Origin: Giesbergeria sp.
Lineage (GTDB): Bacteria; Pseudomonadota; Gammaproteobacteria; Burkholderiales; Burkholderiaceae_C
Length of the DNA: 64,000 nt
Reading direction: 5' to 3'
Assembly (NCBI GenBank): GCA_023150295.1
Contig: JAKLLE010000003.1
Span: forward strand, 1-64,000
Below are positions 1 through 10,483 of this stretch, piece after piece. Each line of letters begins with the position of its first letter. Positions within the stretch are counted from its first letter, which is position 1. The position numbers were made by a program, and so were the translations under genes. The notes below the pieces were generated by a model. It did no database searches. It was not told the origin of the DNA and saw only the letters and a list, made by a program, of their open reading frames with translations.

Positions 1-9
1 GGGTAGTAT

Positions 10-303
10 TCATGGGCGGGCACCAAGTTCAGACTTCGATACCCTGATCTTCCAGCCTTTTGGGCGGTGCCCGCAACTTTTTTTGCGCCTCACGCAGAGG
101 CAAATTCGGCTGGGTTGAGGAATTCTGCAAGTCCCTCTGCTGTAGTGGCAATTTAAGGTTGCCACTTCAAGCAAATCAAAGACTTGTAGCGGTTGGTGTC
201 GAACTCGGGATTCCAGGCGCACTTTCCGCCGCTTTTCTTTGCGTTCTCTGAGGCCGACCTGCCAGCGGTCGACGAGGTGCTTTTCGGTCATCAGGGGGTG
301 CAT
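10..303 (-). CDS. Unrecognised small reading frame, possibly a gene remnant
   Basis: An open frame of about 97 codons begins at an ATG with a good GGGAG ribosome site six bases upstream. The first 15 residues (MHPLMTEKHLVDRWQ) resemble the opening of small helix-turn-helix excisionase or regulator proteins. The rest is Arg/Lys/Cys-rich, has no conserved domain, and looks as if it has lost frame. It lies downstream of the toxin gene on the same strand. It could be a decayed accessory gene or a chance frame. The first 380 bases hold nothing else I can support. Confidence 0.2.
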   Translation of the reverse strand: MHPLMTEKHLVDRWQVGLRERKEKRRKVRLESRVRHQPLQVFDLLEVATLNCHYSRGTCRIPQPSRICLCVRRKKSCGHRPKGWKIRVSKSELGARP

Positions 304-380
304 TTTTTCTCCCGAACAGATGACTCCAAGACAACGCTTTTCGACGAAAAGGCCAAGCTCGGCATTTGCTGCGGGCTGGA

Positions 381-875
381 TCAGGCCTTGACGGAGTTCA
401 AGCGCAGCATCAACGTCAACGGATGCTGCGGTGACTCCTGGAAGCCGTAGTGCTCGTAGAACTGCTTGGCGCGGTCGTGGAGGGCGTGTACCAGCAGCGC
501 CCGCACACCAGCGTTCTGCGAAACGCTCACCGCGCGACCGACGGCGTCCTGCAGCAGGGATGCTCCAAGCTTGATGCCTTGGGCCCGATGGTCGACGCCC
601 AGCCGGGCCAGAACCATCACGGGCACTGGATCGGGCATGTTGCGCCGCACGCTGCTGGTTGCAGCTTGGTGTGAGACCGCACCCGCGGCCATCGCGTAGC
701 AGCCGTAGACGCGCCCCGCCTGATCCGTGACAACGAAGGTGCGGCTGGCACCGCTCAATTGGTTGGTCAGCGCCCGGCGCTTGAGCCATTCGTCGAGACT
801 GGCTTCACCGCAAGCGAAATCGTCCAGTATGTGGGTGGCGACGAGCGGAATTGGCGGGCTCAGTTGCAAGCTCAT
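381..875 (-). CDS. GNAT-family acetyltransferase toxin (TacT/AtaT type)
   Basis: This is a 164-residue GNAT N-acetyltransferase. Toxins of this class acetylate the amino group of charged aminoacyl-tRNAs and stop translation. The GNAT core is visible: a CoA-binding stretch VDHRAQGIKLGASLLQDA around residue 100, and a C-terminal FYEHYGFQ containing the conserved tyrosine. The preferred start is the ATG at 875, whose A and TG overlap the antitoxin stop (ATGA). An in-frame GTG/ATG region up to position 893 is possible but would overlap the antitoxin more. The partner is the DUF1778 protein immediately upstream, and that pairing is the main reason for calling this a toxin and not a metabolic acetyltransferase. 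Confidence 0.85.
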   Translation of the reverse strand: MSLQLSPPIPLVATHILDDFACGEASLDEWLKRRALTNQLSGASRTFVVTDQAGRVYGCYAMAAGAVSHQAATSSVRRNMPDPVPVMVLARLGVDHRAQGIKLGASLLQDAVGRAVSVSQNAGVRALLVHALHDRAKQFYEHYGFQESPQHPLTLMLRLNSVKA

Positions 876-1144
876 GCCGCGCCGGTGCTCCAAGGTGCCT
901 TGACGGCCATCAGGCGTTCAAGCCCGGGGTTGGCGCCGGGAGGTGCGTCGAGCATCGCAGTGAACTGCTTGAACTTGTCGGCGTCCAGGCTGAAAAAGAC
1001 TTGATCCAGCACCACGGACTGCGCGCGGTCGCAGGCCGCTTCGAGCATGAAGTCCGAGCGGTTCTTGCCAAGCAGGCTGGCGGCGTGATCGATCAGATCG
1101 CGCTGTTCGGGCAAGGCCCGCAGATTGATGGCGGCGTCACGCAT
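872..1144 (-). CDS. DUF1778 (TacA-like) antitoxin
   Basis: A 90-residue protein with an N-terminal ribbon-helix-helix of the DUF1778 type (INLRALPEQRDLIDHAASLL, residues 6-25), followed by NRSDFMLEAA. Its C-terminal tail would wrap the GNAT toxin. In this family the antitoxin binds DNA as a dimer and represses its own operon while neutralising the acetyltransferase. The start is supported by an AGGAG ribosome site about eight bases upstream. The stop overlaps the toxin start, which fits translational coupling. The inverted repeat just upstream (1164-1201) is the likely operator. Confidence 0.85.
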   Translation of the reverse strand: MRDAAINLRALPEQRDLIDHAASLLGKNRSDFMLEAACDRAQSVVLDQVFFSLDADKFKQFTAMLDAPPGANPGLERLMAVKAPWSTGAA

Positions 1145-1163
1145 TGGCTTCTCCTATTAGCGC

Positions 1164-1211
1164 CTACACAACAGATACACGAAATGTGACACGTCGTGTA
1201 GCCGTTGTCAA
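1164..1211 (-). promoter_or_regulatory. Promoter and operator of the GNAT toxin-antitoxin operon
   Basis: On the minus strand a perfect -35 box TTGACA (1211-1206) is followed after 17 bases by a weak -10 (CACATT, 1188-1183). An inverted repeat, CTACACAAC at 1164-1172 against GTCGTGTAG at 1193-1201 (one mismatch), spans the -10 and the spacer. This position fits autorepression by the ribbon-helix-helix antitoxin. The boxes are read directly; the regulatory role is inferred. Confidence 0.5.
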
Positions 1212-1420
1212 TACGTGGCACGATCCATACCGCAAATGCGGGTGCCGACTGGTAGCCAGTACGGCGCTTCAAAACCTGCTCTCCGAGGTTGTTCCAGTTC
1301 TGACGAATGTCCACGGAAACGGCCAAATGATCCAAATCCGGGACTGGAGACTTGCGGACGGACTACTATTCAGATGACGGACACGGGTTCGGTTCGGTGT
1401 TCCACCACCAACCACCAAAA

Positions 1421-1443
1421 AGCCAACCGCTCTGCGGTTGGCT
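1421..1443. terminator. Perfect 10-bp hairpin, probable bidirectional terminator
   Basis: AGCCAACCGC, loop TCT, GCGGTTGGCT. The minus-strand product ends in a run of five Us, and the plus-strand side is followed by ATTCTTT. It separates the toxin-antitoxin module from the asd leader. Bases 1212-1420 hold no gene or signal that I recognise, so it may terminate something lost or lying outside the window. Confidence 0.5.
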
Positions 1444-1513
1444 ATTCTTTGTCGACAGGCGCCTTATGCCAAAGCAACTCACCGCTGTTTGCCTTGCATT
1501 ACAATGTCCCATA

Positions 1514-1615
1514 ATGTTTGCCGCCCGCCCGTTCGCTCCGAATATTGCTTCCGCCACCCCGGCAGGCTTGGCTGCGCGCGCAACCATCACCAAAACCACG
1601 ACCATTAAGGGCTGA
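1514..1615 (+). CDS. Possible leader peptide of asd (Thr/Ile/Lys-rich)
   Basis: A 33-codon frame between the 1421-1443 hairpin and asd ends in ATITKTTTIKG, with nine consecutive codons for Thr, Ile or Lys just before the stop. Asd makes the precursor of exactly these amino acids (plus Met), so this looks like a transcription-attenuation leader of the thr type. A hairpin followed by a U-rich stretch lies between the stop and the asd start. A -10-like TACAAT sits at 1500-1505. Against it, there is no obvious ribosome site, and a frame starting at 1504 ends instead in a His-rich tail. Bases 1451-1513 hold only the weak promoter-like boxes. Confidence 0.35.
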   Translation: MFAARPFAPNIASATPAGLAARATITKTTTIKG

Positions 1616-1662
1616 TCCGCCCTGGTTCGTCGTGCGCCCCTCCTGGCCAGACGAGCCAGGCG

Positions 1663-1687
1663 AACAGTCCGGTCGGGCACTGTTTAT
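1663..1687 (+). terminator. Candidate attenuator hairpin before asd
   Basis: AACAGT-CC pairs with GG-ACTGTT around a five-base loop with one bulged C, and runs straight into TTTATT. An alternative upstream stem (CCTGGC at 1642-1647 with GCCAGG at 1655-1660) could compete. It lies 20 bases before the asd start, where a leader-peptide attenuator should be. This is a reading by eye and no folding was computed. Confidence 0.3.
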
Positions 1688-1707
1688 TCACTTGAAAGGG
1701 CGTTGAA

Positions 1708-2838
1708 ATGAGCAAGTTGGTAGGTCTGGTGGGCTGGCGCGGCATGGTCGGCTCGGTGTTGATGGATCGCATGGAGGCAGAAGGCGACTTCGGCCTGATC
1801 GAACCCCTGTTCTTCTCCACCAGCAACGCCGGTGGCAAGGCCCCGGCGCAGGCCAAGAATGAAACCGCGCTGCAAGACGCGTTCAATATCGACGCACTGA
1901 AGCGCTGCGAGATCATCATCTCCTGCCAGGGCGGCGACTACACCACCGAGGTATTTCCCAAGCTGCGCGCAGCGGGCTGGAACGGCCATTGGATCGACGC
2001 CGCCTCTACCCTGCGCATGAAGGACGACGCGGTCATCATCCTTGACCCCGTCAACATGCCCGTGATCAAGAACGCCCTGTCCAAGGGTGGCAAGAACTGG
2101 ATCGGCGGCAACTGCACCGTGAGCTGCATGCTCATGGGCGTGGGTGCGCTGTACAAGGCGGGTCTGGTGGAATGGATGAGCACGCAGACCTACCAAGCCG
2201 CATCGGGTGGCGGCGCACAACACATGCGCGAGTTGCTGACCCAGTTTGGCACGCTCAATGCCGAGGTCAAGGCCTTGCTGGACGACCCCAAGAGCGCCAT
2301 CCTGGAAATCGACCGCAAGGTCATCGCCAAGCAACGCGCCCTCTCTGGCGCCGAAACCGCCAACTTTGGCGTGCCCCTGGGCGGTTCGCTGATCCCCTGG
2401 ATCGACAAGGACCTGGGCAACGGCATGAGCCGCGAAGAGTGGAAGGGCATGGCTGAAACCAACAAGATTCTGGGTATGGGCGAAGGCTTCGGCACCAACG
2501 CCATTCCCGTGGACGGCTTTTGCGTGCGCATCGGCGCCATGCGCTGCCACAGCCAGGCACTGACCTTCAAGCTCAAGAAGGATGTGCCGCTGGCAGACAT
2601 CGAGGCCATGATTGCTGCCGACAACCAGTGGGTCAAAGTAGTGCCCAACACGCGCGAAGCCACGATCACCGACCTGACCCCGGTGGCCACCACAGGCACG
2701 CTGACCATCCCCGTGGGCCGCATCCGCAAGCTGGCCATGGGGCCGGAGTATGTGGGCGCCTTCACCATTGGTGACCAGTTGCTGTGGGGCGCTGCCGAGC
2801 CGCTGCGCCGCATGCTGCGCATCCTGCTGGATGCATAA
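1708..2838 (+). CDS. asd: Aspartate-semialdehyde dehydrogenase
   Basis: A 376-residue enzyme reducing aspartyl phosphate to aspartate semialdehyde with NADPH, the branch point to Lys/diaminopimelate, Met, Thr and Ile. The N-terminal Rossmann motif [12 protein letters not shown] and the active-site cysteine in GGNCTVSC (Cys136) are present, and the length matches the Gram-negative form. An AAGGG ribosome site precedes the ATG. In many Burkholderiales asd follows leuCDB; here the upstream neighbour is a toxin-antitoxin module, so asd has its own leader. A strong terminator follows. Confidence 0.97.
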   Translation: MSKLVGLVGWRGMVGSVLMDRMEAEGDFGLIEPLFFSTSNAGGKAPAQAKNETALQDAFNIDALKRCEIIISCQGGDYTTEVFPKLRAAGWNGHWIDAASTLRMKDDAVIILDPVNMPVIKNALSKGGKNWIGGNCTVSCMLMGVGALYKAGLVEWMSTQTYQAASGGGAQHMRELLTQFGTLNAEVKALLDDPKSAILEIDRKVIAKQRALSGAETANFGVPLGGSLIPWIDKDLGNGMSREEWKGMAETNKILGMGEGFGTNAIPVDGFCVRIGAMRCHSQALTFKLKKDVPLADIEAMIAADNQWVKVVPNTREATITDLTPVATTGTLTIPVGRIRKLAMGPEYVGAFTIGDQLLWGAAEPLRRMLRILLDA

Positions 2839-2848
2839 TCCACCCCTA

Positions 2849-2874
2849 GAAAAAGCGCCCCACGGCGCTTTTTC
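2849..2874. terminator. Rho-independent terminator after asd
   Basis: GAAAAAGCGCC pairs perfectly with GGCGCTTTTTC around the loop CCAC, followed by TTTTGG. The A- and U-rich flanks make it potentially bidirectional. Bases 2875-3058 contain a small GTTGTC/GACAAC hairpin (2909-2924) and no gene. Confidence 0.9.
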
Positions 2875-3058
2875 TTTTGGCGTCACGCAGAAACATCTGG
2901 TTACCCACGTTGTCGTCTGACAACAGAGTATGGGGCATTGCCCCCCGTTCCGGCATCCTGCCAGAGCTTCGCCACTACGTGAGCTTGTCAGTGCAAAACA
3001 TTGCTGCTAAGGTGCTTTTACATATTCTCAGACGCTGGAGCGCAGCGGGCATACAACC

Positions 3059-5671
3059 ATGACCAATACCAGTCCGCTCCACCGAGCTACCCAATCTAAT
3101 CAGTTGATGGCAACCATGCATCGTTGGAAACACTCCGCCCTGGCAGCGGCCGCACTGGCCTCGTTCGGTTTTTACGGCTCGAACGCCCTGGCACTTGCAC
3201 TGGGCCCAATCACCGTCCAGTCTGCCCTGGGGGAACCCCTGCGGGCGGAAATCGAACTGGTGCAGGTCACACCCTCGGAGGCAGAGACGCTGCGTGTGAC
3301 CACCGCGACGCCCGAAACCTTCCGTGCCCAGGGCATGGAATATTCGCCGGTCATGACCCGGGTTCAAATTGAACTCAGGCGCCGCACCAACGGCTCTGCT
3401 GTGCTGCGCCTGAGCAGCGACCGCCCCGTGAGCGAGCCCTTTGTAGATCTGGTGATCGATGCCAATTGGAACTCGGGGCGGCTCACGCGCAGCTACACCA
3501 TGCTGTTCGATCCGCCCGCCCTGCGCAAGGCGCCGGTAGAGGCGGTCGCCAAGCCGGTCACCACTCCGACTCGTCCGGCAGAGGCAGCGCCAGCCCGTCC
3601 GGTTCCCGCGCGCGTAGCACCCACCCCCAGCGCAGCAGCGCCAGCCGGGGAGCAGAGTGTGACCGTCAAGCCCGGCGACACCGCTGGACGCATCGCCAAC
3701 GCAAACCGCCCTGCCGATGTGTCGTTGGATCAGATGCTGGTGGCCATGCTGCGCGCCAATCCGGATGCCTTCATTCAAGGCAACGTCAATCGCATCCGCT
3801 CCGGCGCAGTGCTGCAAATGCCCAGCCAGGCCCAGGCCAACGCCATCAGCAAGGGCGAAGCGCGCCAGGTACTGGCTGCACAGAGCCGGGATTTCAACGA
3901 CTTTCGGCGCAAGCTCGCTGGCGCGGCCCCTGCGGCAGACGTAGGCGCGGCAGGGCGCTCCGCCAGCGGCAGCATCCAGACGCAGGTTCAGGATCAACGC
4001 ACGTCAAGCATCGCTCCCGACAAGCTCACGCTGTCCAAGGGCGCCGTGAAGGGCCAGAAGGCCACAGAAGAAGAACTCGCCAAACGCAAGCAGTCGCAGC
4101 AGGCGGCAGCGCGGGTGGAAGAGCTGTCCAAGAACATCAACGAGCTGAACAAGCTGGGCGCCGCTTCGGCATCATCGGGTGCAGCACCGGCTGCGGCGGC
4201 CAGTGCACCAGGGGTCGCCGTTCCGGTGCCGTCCCCAGCACCTGCGGCCTTGCCAGAGCCCTCGGCGCCCGCCGCATCCCAGGCAGAAGCGCCTGCGTCG
4301 GTGGCGGCGCCCATTGCACCCGCGAGCGACGCTGCTTCGGCACCTGAGGCTTCGGCATCCGAAGCCACGGCCACGGCAGCACCTGCATCGGAACCTGCGT
4401 CTGCACCCGCCAAACCGCGTGTCGCAGTGCCGGTACCGCCCCCCGCTCCGGTGGAGGAGCCCAGCTTCCTCTCCGAGCTGATGGAAGACCCGATGATTCC
4501 CCTGGCCGGTGGTGGTCTGCTGGCGCTGTTGCTGGGCTTTGGCGCATGGCGCGTCATCCAGCGCCGCCGCGCTGGCGCTGGAATGGACAGCTCCTTCCTG
4601 GAAAGCCGCCTGCAGCCCGACTCTTTCTTTGGCGCCAGCGGCGGCCAGCGCGTGGATACCGCCAATACGGACTCCACCACCGGCGGTTCGTCCATGGCCT
4701 ACTCTCCCAGCCAACTGGACGCAGGCGGTGACGTTGATCCAGTGGCCGAGGCCGACGTGTACCTCGCCTACGGTCGCGACCTGCAGGCCGAGGAAATCCT
4801 CAAGGAAGCCGTGCGCCACAACCCGACGCGCGTCTCCATCCATGCCAAGCTGGCCGAGATCTATGCCAAGCGGCAGGATCGCAAGGCGCTGGAATCGGTA
4901 GCCAGCGAGATCCACCAACTCACCCAGGGTGAAGGCCCCGACTGGAACCGTGTGGCCGAGCTGGGCCGCTCGCTGGATGCCGAGAACCCGCTGTACCAGC
5001 CCGGTGGCCGTCCTGCAGGTGCGTCTGCGCTGGCTGCCGGAGCCATGGCAGGAGCAGCGGCTGCAACGCCCCCCGATCTGGACCTGGATCTGGACTTGGA
5101 CCTTCCCGACGACGCGTTGACGGAAGCCCCTCCAGCCCCTGCGGGTGCCTTTGCGGCGGCGGCGCAGAGCGTGCAGCATCCGGTGCTGGAAGACAGCGCT
5201 CCTGCACCACTGGAAATCCCCGACTACGACAGCCCTGCTGCTGCGCCCGCATGGCAGCCGCCTGCGGCCACGCAGCCCATGCCCGTCGTAGCCGCCAACC
5301 CACTGGATGTTCCGCTGGATGTCCCCTTGGATCTGCCCGCCATCGACACCCAACCCACCGAGCTGGACAAGCCAGTGGCCAAGCCCTACACGCCTTCTGA
5401 CTTTGGTCTGATGGAATTCGACCTCGACAGCATCTCCCTCGATCTCAAGACCCCAGCGGCCGACTCCACTGCGTCAGTCCCGATGGACGAACCCACCACT
5501 GCCTCGGGTGACCTGGCAGATGATCCGCTGGCCACCAAGCTAGCCCTGGCTCAGGAGTTCAACACCATTGGCGACAGCGACGGCGCACGCACGCTGATCG
5601 AAGAGGTGATTGCCGAAGCCAGCGGCGACCTGAAGGCCCGGGCGCAGAAGCTCCTGTCCGAACTCGGCTGA
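3059..5671 (+). CDS. fimV: FimV-like pilus/polar hub protein
   Basis: An 870-residue inner-membrane protein of the FimV/HubP family, which organises type IV pilus assembly and cell-pole functions. Domains in order: signal peptide (about residues 20-47), FimV N-terminal domain starting at [19 protein letters not shown], LysM peptidoglycan-binding domain (about 200-255, [13 protein letters not shown]), coiled coil (about 335-365), long Ala/Pro/Ser-rich linker, one membrane helix (about 478-497), a TPR-like segment, a low-complexity Asp-Leu repeat (about 675-688), and the FimV C-terminal domain (last 50 residues). The start is uncertain: ATGs at 3107 and 3116 would leave a shorter signal peptide, and no site has a good Shine-Dalgarno sequence. 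Long antisense frames here are composition artefacts. Confidence 0.93.
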   Translation: MTNTSPLHRATQSNQLMATMHRWKHSALAAAALASFGFYGSNALALALGPITVQSALGEPLRAEIELVQVTPSEAETLRVTTATPETFRAQGMEYSPVMTRVQIELRRRTNGSAVLRLSSDRPVSEPFVDLVIDANWNSGRLTRSYTMLFDPPALRKAPVEAVAKPVTTPTRPAEAAPARPVPARVAPTPSAAAPAGEQSVTVKPGDTAGRIANANRPADVSLDQMLVAMLRANPDAFIQGNVNRIRSGAVLQMPSQAQANAISKGEARQVLAAQSRDFNDFRRKLAGAAPAADVGAAGRSASGSIQTQVQDQRTSSIAPDKLTLSKGAVKGQKATEEELAKRKQSQQAAARVEELSKNINELNKLGAASASSGAAPAAAASAPGVAVPVPSPAPAALPEPSAPAASQAEAPASVAAPIAPASDAASAPEASASEATATAAPASEPASAPAKPRVAVPVPPPAPVEEPSFLSELMEDPMIPLAGGGLLALLLGFGAWRVIQRRRAGAGMDSSFLESRLQPDSFFGASGGQRVDTANTDSTTGGSSMAYSPSQLDAGGDVDPVAEADVYLAYGRDLQAEEILKEAVRHNPTRVSIHAKLAEIYAKRQDRKALESVASEIHQLTQGEGPDWNRVAELGRSLDAENPLYQPGGRPAGASALAAGAMAGAAAATPPDLDLDLDLDLPDDALTEAPPAPAGAFAAAAQSVQHPVLEDSAPAPLEIPDYDSPAAAPAWQPPAATQPMPVVAANPLDVPLDVPLDLPAIDTQPTELDKPVAKPYTPSDFGLMEFDLDSISLDLKTPAADSTASVPMDEPTTASGDLADDPLATKLALAQEFNTIGDSDGARTLIEEVIAEASGDLKARAQKLLSELG

Positions 5672-5688
5672 AAGGCACCGCACCCCCC

Positions 5689-6507
5689 ATGCGGATGGCG
5701 CTGGGCGTCAGCTACCACGGCCAGCGCTACCAGGGATGGCAGAGCCAGCCCTCGGGCCAGACGGTGCAAGACCGTCTGGAGGCCGCGCTGGCGCAATTTG
5801 CCACACAACCCGTCAGCACCCTGTGCGCAGGGCGCACCGACGCCGGGGTGCACGGCCTCATGCAGGTGGTGCATTTCGATACGGCACTGCAGCGCGGCCC
5901 GTTTTCCTGGGTGCGCGGCACCAACGCCTTCCTGCCGCCCGATATTGCCGTGCACTGGGCGCAGCCCGTACCCGAAGCTTTTCACGCCCGCGCCAGCGCC
6001 ACTGCCAGGCGCTATGCCTATGTGCTGCTGCAATCCCCCGTGCGCCCCAGTGTGGACGCCGGACGCGTGGGCTGGGTGTTCCGCCCGCTCGATGGCGACG
6101 CCATGCGCGAAGCTGCCGCCTCCCTGCTGGGCGAGCACGACTTCAGTTCATTCCGCGCCTCGGCCTGCCAGGCACTCTCGCCGGTCAAGACCCTGCACCG
6201 CATCGACATCACCCGCAAAGGCCCGGCCCAACCCGAACCCGGCGAGGACTGGAGCCCGTGCTACTGGCGCTTCGAGTTCGAAGGCAACGCCTTCCTGCAC
6301 CACATGATCCGCAACATCATGGGCTGCCTTGTGGCCATCGGCCAGGGTGCCAAACCATCCGCCTGGATGGCCGAGGTGCTGGCGGCGCGCTCGCGCAATG
6401 CCGCTGCGCCCACCTTCTCGCCCGACGGGCTGTACTTCCTGGGCCCGGTCTACGACGCCGCCTGGGGCCTGCCCAGCCGCACGGCTGCGTATGATGCGCT
6501 GCCATGA
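5689..6507 (+). CDS. truA: tRNA pseudouridine(38-40) synthase
   Basis: A 272-residue TruA that isomerises uridines 38-40 in the tRNA anticodon arm. The catalytic aspartate lies in GRTDAGVHG (Asp51), and the HHMIRNIMG motif lies near residue 205. The gene starts 17 bases after fimV and overlaps trpF by four bases, so it is probably cotranscribed with both. Confidence 0.97.
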   Translation: MRMALGVSYHGQRYQGWQSQPSGQTVQDRLEAALAQFATQPVSTLCAGRTDAGVHGLMQVVHFDTALQRGPFSWVRGTNAFLPPDIAVHWAQPVPEAFHARASATARRYAYVLLQSPVRPSVDAGRVGWVFRPLDGDAMREAAASLLGEHDFSSFRASACQALSPVKTLHRIDITRKGPAQPEPGEDWSPCYWRFEFEGNAFLHHMIRNIMGCLVAIGQGAKPSAWMAEVLAARSRNAAAPTFSPDGLYFLGPVYDAAWGLPSRTAAYDALP

Positions 6508-7245
6508 GCAGCCCGCACATTCCACCTCTTGCCCCCCCCTTCCCTGCCACCCGCACGCGCATCAAGGTCTGCGGCCTGACGCGCGAGCAGGACGTGGATG
6601 CCGCCGTCGCCGCTGGCGTGGATGCCGTGGGCTTTGTGCTCTACGACCCCAGCCCGCGCGCCGTGACGCCCGAGCGCGCGGCGCAACTGGCATCGCGCCT
6701 GCCGCCCTTCGTCACACCCGTGCTGCTGTTCGTCAACGAAACCGCTCCCAATGTGATAGCTGCCAGCACAATGGTGGCGGGCGCCATACTCCAATTTCAT
6801 GGAGATGAAACCGCGGAGGAATGTTGGGAGGCCAGCGGCCGGGGCGCACGCCCCTACCTGCGCGCCGCGCGCATTCCCCTGGGGGCACAGGGCCTGGACT
6901 TCGACCTCGTAGAATATGCCCATGTTCACTCCCGCGCCCGGGCCATCCTGCTCGACGCCCATGTCGAAGGCTATGGCGGTGGCGGCAAGGCATTCCATTG
7001 GTCACTCCTACCTCCAAGCGTCGCCTCTCACCTCGTTTTAAGTGGTGGACTCACGCCTGCAAACGTGACCGATGGCATCGTGCAGGTGCGCCCGCGAGGC
7101 CTCTCGCTGGCGGTTGATGTCAGCTCCGGCGTGGAGCTTGACGGCCCCGATGGCAAGCCCATCCGAGGCGTCAAGGACGCCGACAAGATCCAACGCTTCG
7201 TGGCCGCCGTGCGTGCGGCCGACGAGCAACTTGCAAAGCAATCCC

Positions 7246-7268
<23 letters not shown>
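6504..7268 (+). CDS. trpF: Phosphoribosylanthranilate isomerase
   Basis: A 254-residue TIM-barrel enzyme of tryptophan synthesis, converting phosphoribosylanthranilate to CdRP. The signatures are [11 protein letters not shown] (catalytic Cys23) and [17 protein letters not shown]. The start overlaps the truA stop (ATGA), and the end overlaps trpB by 23 bases. Residues about 82-100 are encoded by sequence matching the interspersed repeat of this genome. The segment aligns with the usual LQFHGDE region of TrpF, so the enzyme should still work. Confidence 0.97.
6749..6802 (+). repeat. Interspersed two-hairpin repeat, copy inside trpF
   Basis: GTGATAGCTGCCAGC, then GCGGGCGCCATAC and CCAATTT follow the order and spacing of the repeat seen elsewhere. 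The left hairpin arm (GCTAY) is degraded to GCTCC. The copy is read in the same frame as those in era, fabD and acnA. It is the most diverged of the in-frame copies and could be coincidental. Confidence 0.5.
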
Positions 7269-8510
<1,242 letters not shown>

Positions 8511-8514
<4 letters not shown>

Positions 8515-9332
8515 CCACCACACCGAACCGCATCGCCGCCACCTTCACCGCACTGCAGGCCAAGGGCCGCAAGGCGCTGATTCCCTACGTCACGGCCGGT
8601 TTCCCGTTCGCCGACATCACGCCCGCGCTCATGCACGGCATGGTTGAAGCGGGCGCCGACATCATCGAGCTGGGCGTGCCCTTCTCCGACCCCATGGCCG
8701 ACGGCCCGGTCATCCAGAAGGCGGGCGAAAAAGCCCTGGCGCTGGGCACCGGCCTCAAGCAGGTGCTGGGCCATGTGCGCGAATTCCGCAGCCGCAACAA
8801 GGAAACGCCCGTGGTGCTGATGGGCTATGCCAACCCCGTGGAGCGCTACGACCAGATCCACGGGAAGGATGCCTTCGTGCGCGACGCGGCCGAGGCGGGT
8901 GTCGATGGCGTGCTGATCGTGGACTACCCCCCCGAGGAATGCGCCGACTTCGCCACCAAGCTGCGCGCGCATGGCATGGACCTGATCTTCCTGCTCGCCC
9001 CCACCAGCACGGAAGAGCGCATGCAGGAAGTGGCCCGCGTGGCCAGCGGCTATGTGTACTACGTGTCGCTCAAGGGCGTCACGGGCTCGGGCGCGCTCGA
9101 CACCGCCGCCGTCGAGGCCATGCTGCCGCGCATCCGCCAGCATGTGCACATCCCCGTGGGCGTGGGCTTCGGCATCCGCGACGCGGCCACGGCCCAGGCC
9201 ATCGGCAAGGTGGCCGACGCCGTCGTCATCGGTAGCCGCATCATCCAGTTGCTCGAAGACCAGCCCCACGAGAAAATCGTTCCCGTGGCCGTGGACTTCC
9301 TGCGCGGTGTGCGCAAGGCGCTCGACGCATAA
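8511..9332 (+). CDS. trpA: Tryptophan synthase alpha chain
   Basis: A 273-residue TIM barrel that cleaves indole-3-glycerol phosphate to indole. The catalytic residues are Glu53 ([11 protein letters not shown]) and Asp64 (MADGPVIQ). It starts within the trpB stop codon. It ends 177 bases before accD, in a gap filled by a GC-rich palindromic repeat. Confidence 0.97.
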
Positions 9333-9347
9333 TAAGAAGGCAACTCC

Positions 9348-9440
9348 CTGAGCGGCTTTGCCGCTTCCCCCTTCTCTCGCCGCGCTTCGCTTGCGGGAAG
9401 GGGGACGACGCCGGTGGCCTGGCAAAGCCAGTTCCACGGC
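9348..9440. repeat. GC-rich palindromic intergenic element
   Basis: Between trpA and accD, TCCCCCTTC (9366-9374) pairs perfectly with GAAGGGGGA (9397-9405) around CGC-rich sequence, and CTGGC-AAA-GCCAG follows at 9419-9431. A second CCCCC-to-GGGGG element lies between recO and era (27843-27968). Such blocks behave like REP-type elements and may act as mRNA stabilisers or terminators; the function is inferred. Confidence 0.5.
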
Positions 9441-9509
9441 GTCCCTGGCATGGGGTGTGCCAGTTTCACAGGCCGCATTCTGCCGGCCCACTCATACAAA
9501 GGAAGACGA

Positions 9510-10382
9510 ATGTCCTGGCTTGAAAAACTCCTGCCGTCCAAAATCCAGCAAAGCGACCCCACGGTGCGCCGCCAGATGCCCGAGGGCCTGTGGATCAAGT
9601 GCCCCAGCTGCGAGACCGTGCTCTACAAGGCCGACTTGGAGCAGAACCAGAACGTCTGCCCCAAGTGCAGCCATCACCACCGCATCGGCGCGCGCGCCCG
9701 GCTTGACGCGTTCCTTGATGCGGAAGGCCGCTACGAAATCGGCCAGGAGGTCATCCCGGTCGATGCCCTCAAGTTCAAGGACAGCCGCAAGTACCCCGAG
9801 CGACTGAAGGAAGCCCTGGAGAACACGGGCGAGACTGACGCCCTCATCGTCATGGGCGGTGCGGTCAAGAGCATCAACGTGGTGGCCGCCTGCTTCGAGT
9901 TCGACTTCATGGGCGGCTCCATGGGCAGCGTGGTGGGCGAGCGCTTCGTGCGCGGCGTCGAGACCGCCATCGAGCAGAAGGTGCCCTTCATCTGCTTCAC
10001 CGCCACCGGCGGCGCGCGCATGCAGGAAGGCCTGCTCTCGCTCATGCAGATGGCAAAGACCAACGCCGCGCTCACGCGTCTGGCCAAGAAGGGCCTGCCC
10101 TACATCAGCGTGCTGACCGATCCCACCATGGGCGGCGTGAGTGCAGGTTTTGCCTTTGTGGGCGACATCGTGATTGCCGAGCCCAAGGCCTTGATCGGCT
10201 TTGCCGGCCCGCGCGTCATTGAAAACACCGTGCGCGTGACCCTGCCCGAGGGCTTCCAGCGCGCCGAGTTCCTGATGCAAAAGGGTGCCGTGGACCTGAT
10301 CTGCGACCGCCGCGAGCTACGCAACACCATTGCCAGCAGCCTGGCCATGCTGCAACGCCTGCCGGCCGACGCCGTGGCCTGA
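9510..10382 (+). CDS. accD: Acetyl-CoA carboxylase carboxyltransferase subunit beta
   Basis: A 290-residue beta subunit of the carboxyltransferase that makes malonyl-CoA with AccA. The N-terminal zinc ribbon has Cys31, Cys34, Cys50 and Cys53 (CPSC and CPKC). The crotonase-like core follows, with [12 protein letters not shown] and [11 protein letters not shown]. The start is set by a GGAAGA ribosome site six bases before the ATG; upstream in-frame starts would add non-conserved residues. Confidence 0.97.
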   Translation: MSWLEKLLPSKIQQSDPTVRRQMPEGLWIKCPSCETVLYKADLEQNQNVCPKCSHHHRIGARARLDAFLDAEGRYEIGQEVIPVDALKFKDSRKYPERLKEALENTGETDALIVMGGAVKSINVVAACFEFDFMGGSMGSVVGERFVRGVETAIEQKVPFICFTATGGARMQEGLLSLMQMAKTNAALTRLAKKGLPYISVLTDPTMGGVSAGFAFVGDIVIAEPKALIGFAGPRVIENTVRVTLPEGFQRAEFLMQKGAVDLICDRRELRNTIASSLAMLQRLPADAVA

Positions 10383-10390
10383 CAGCCGCT

Positions 10391-10420
10391 CTGCCAACCA
10401 TCACCCACGCCGGTTGGCAG
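10391..10420. terminator. 9-bp perfect hairpin after accD
   Basis: CTGCCAACC pairs with GGTTGGCAG around a 12-base loop, starting eight bases after the accD stop. No U-run follows, so it is at best a weak terminator or an mRNA 3'-end stabiliser. An interspersed repeat begins at its right edge. Confidence 0.4.
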
Positions 10421-10472
10421 CTATAAAAATGATAGCTGCTAGCGCACTGCAGATAAGCCCCAGGGCCCGTTA
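10419..10472 (+). repeat. Interspersed two-hairpin repeat, copy after accD
   Basis: The first hairpin is GCTATAAAAATGATAGC. The second half (GCTAGCGC, then AAGCCCCAGGGCCC) is partly decayed. It is intergenic, between accD and the yggT 3' end. Confidence 0.75.
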
Positions 10473-10483
10473 TTAGTGTGATT

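Noticed and set aside
1504-1608. Alternative leader frame ending in a His-rich run (NHHQNHDH).
   Set aside because: It overlaps the Thr/Ile/Lys frame, but histidine control of asd makes no pathway sense and it also has no ribosome site. It remains possible that neither frame is translated.
4172-5353. Long antisense frames across fimV (and similar long frames opposite trpB, fabF, polA, acnA and lepA).
   Set aside because: They follow from high G+C codon bias of the true gene, lack domains and ribosome sites, and are repetitive in composition.
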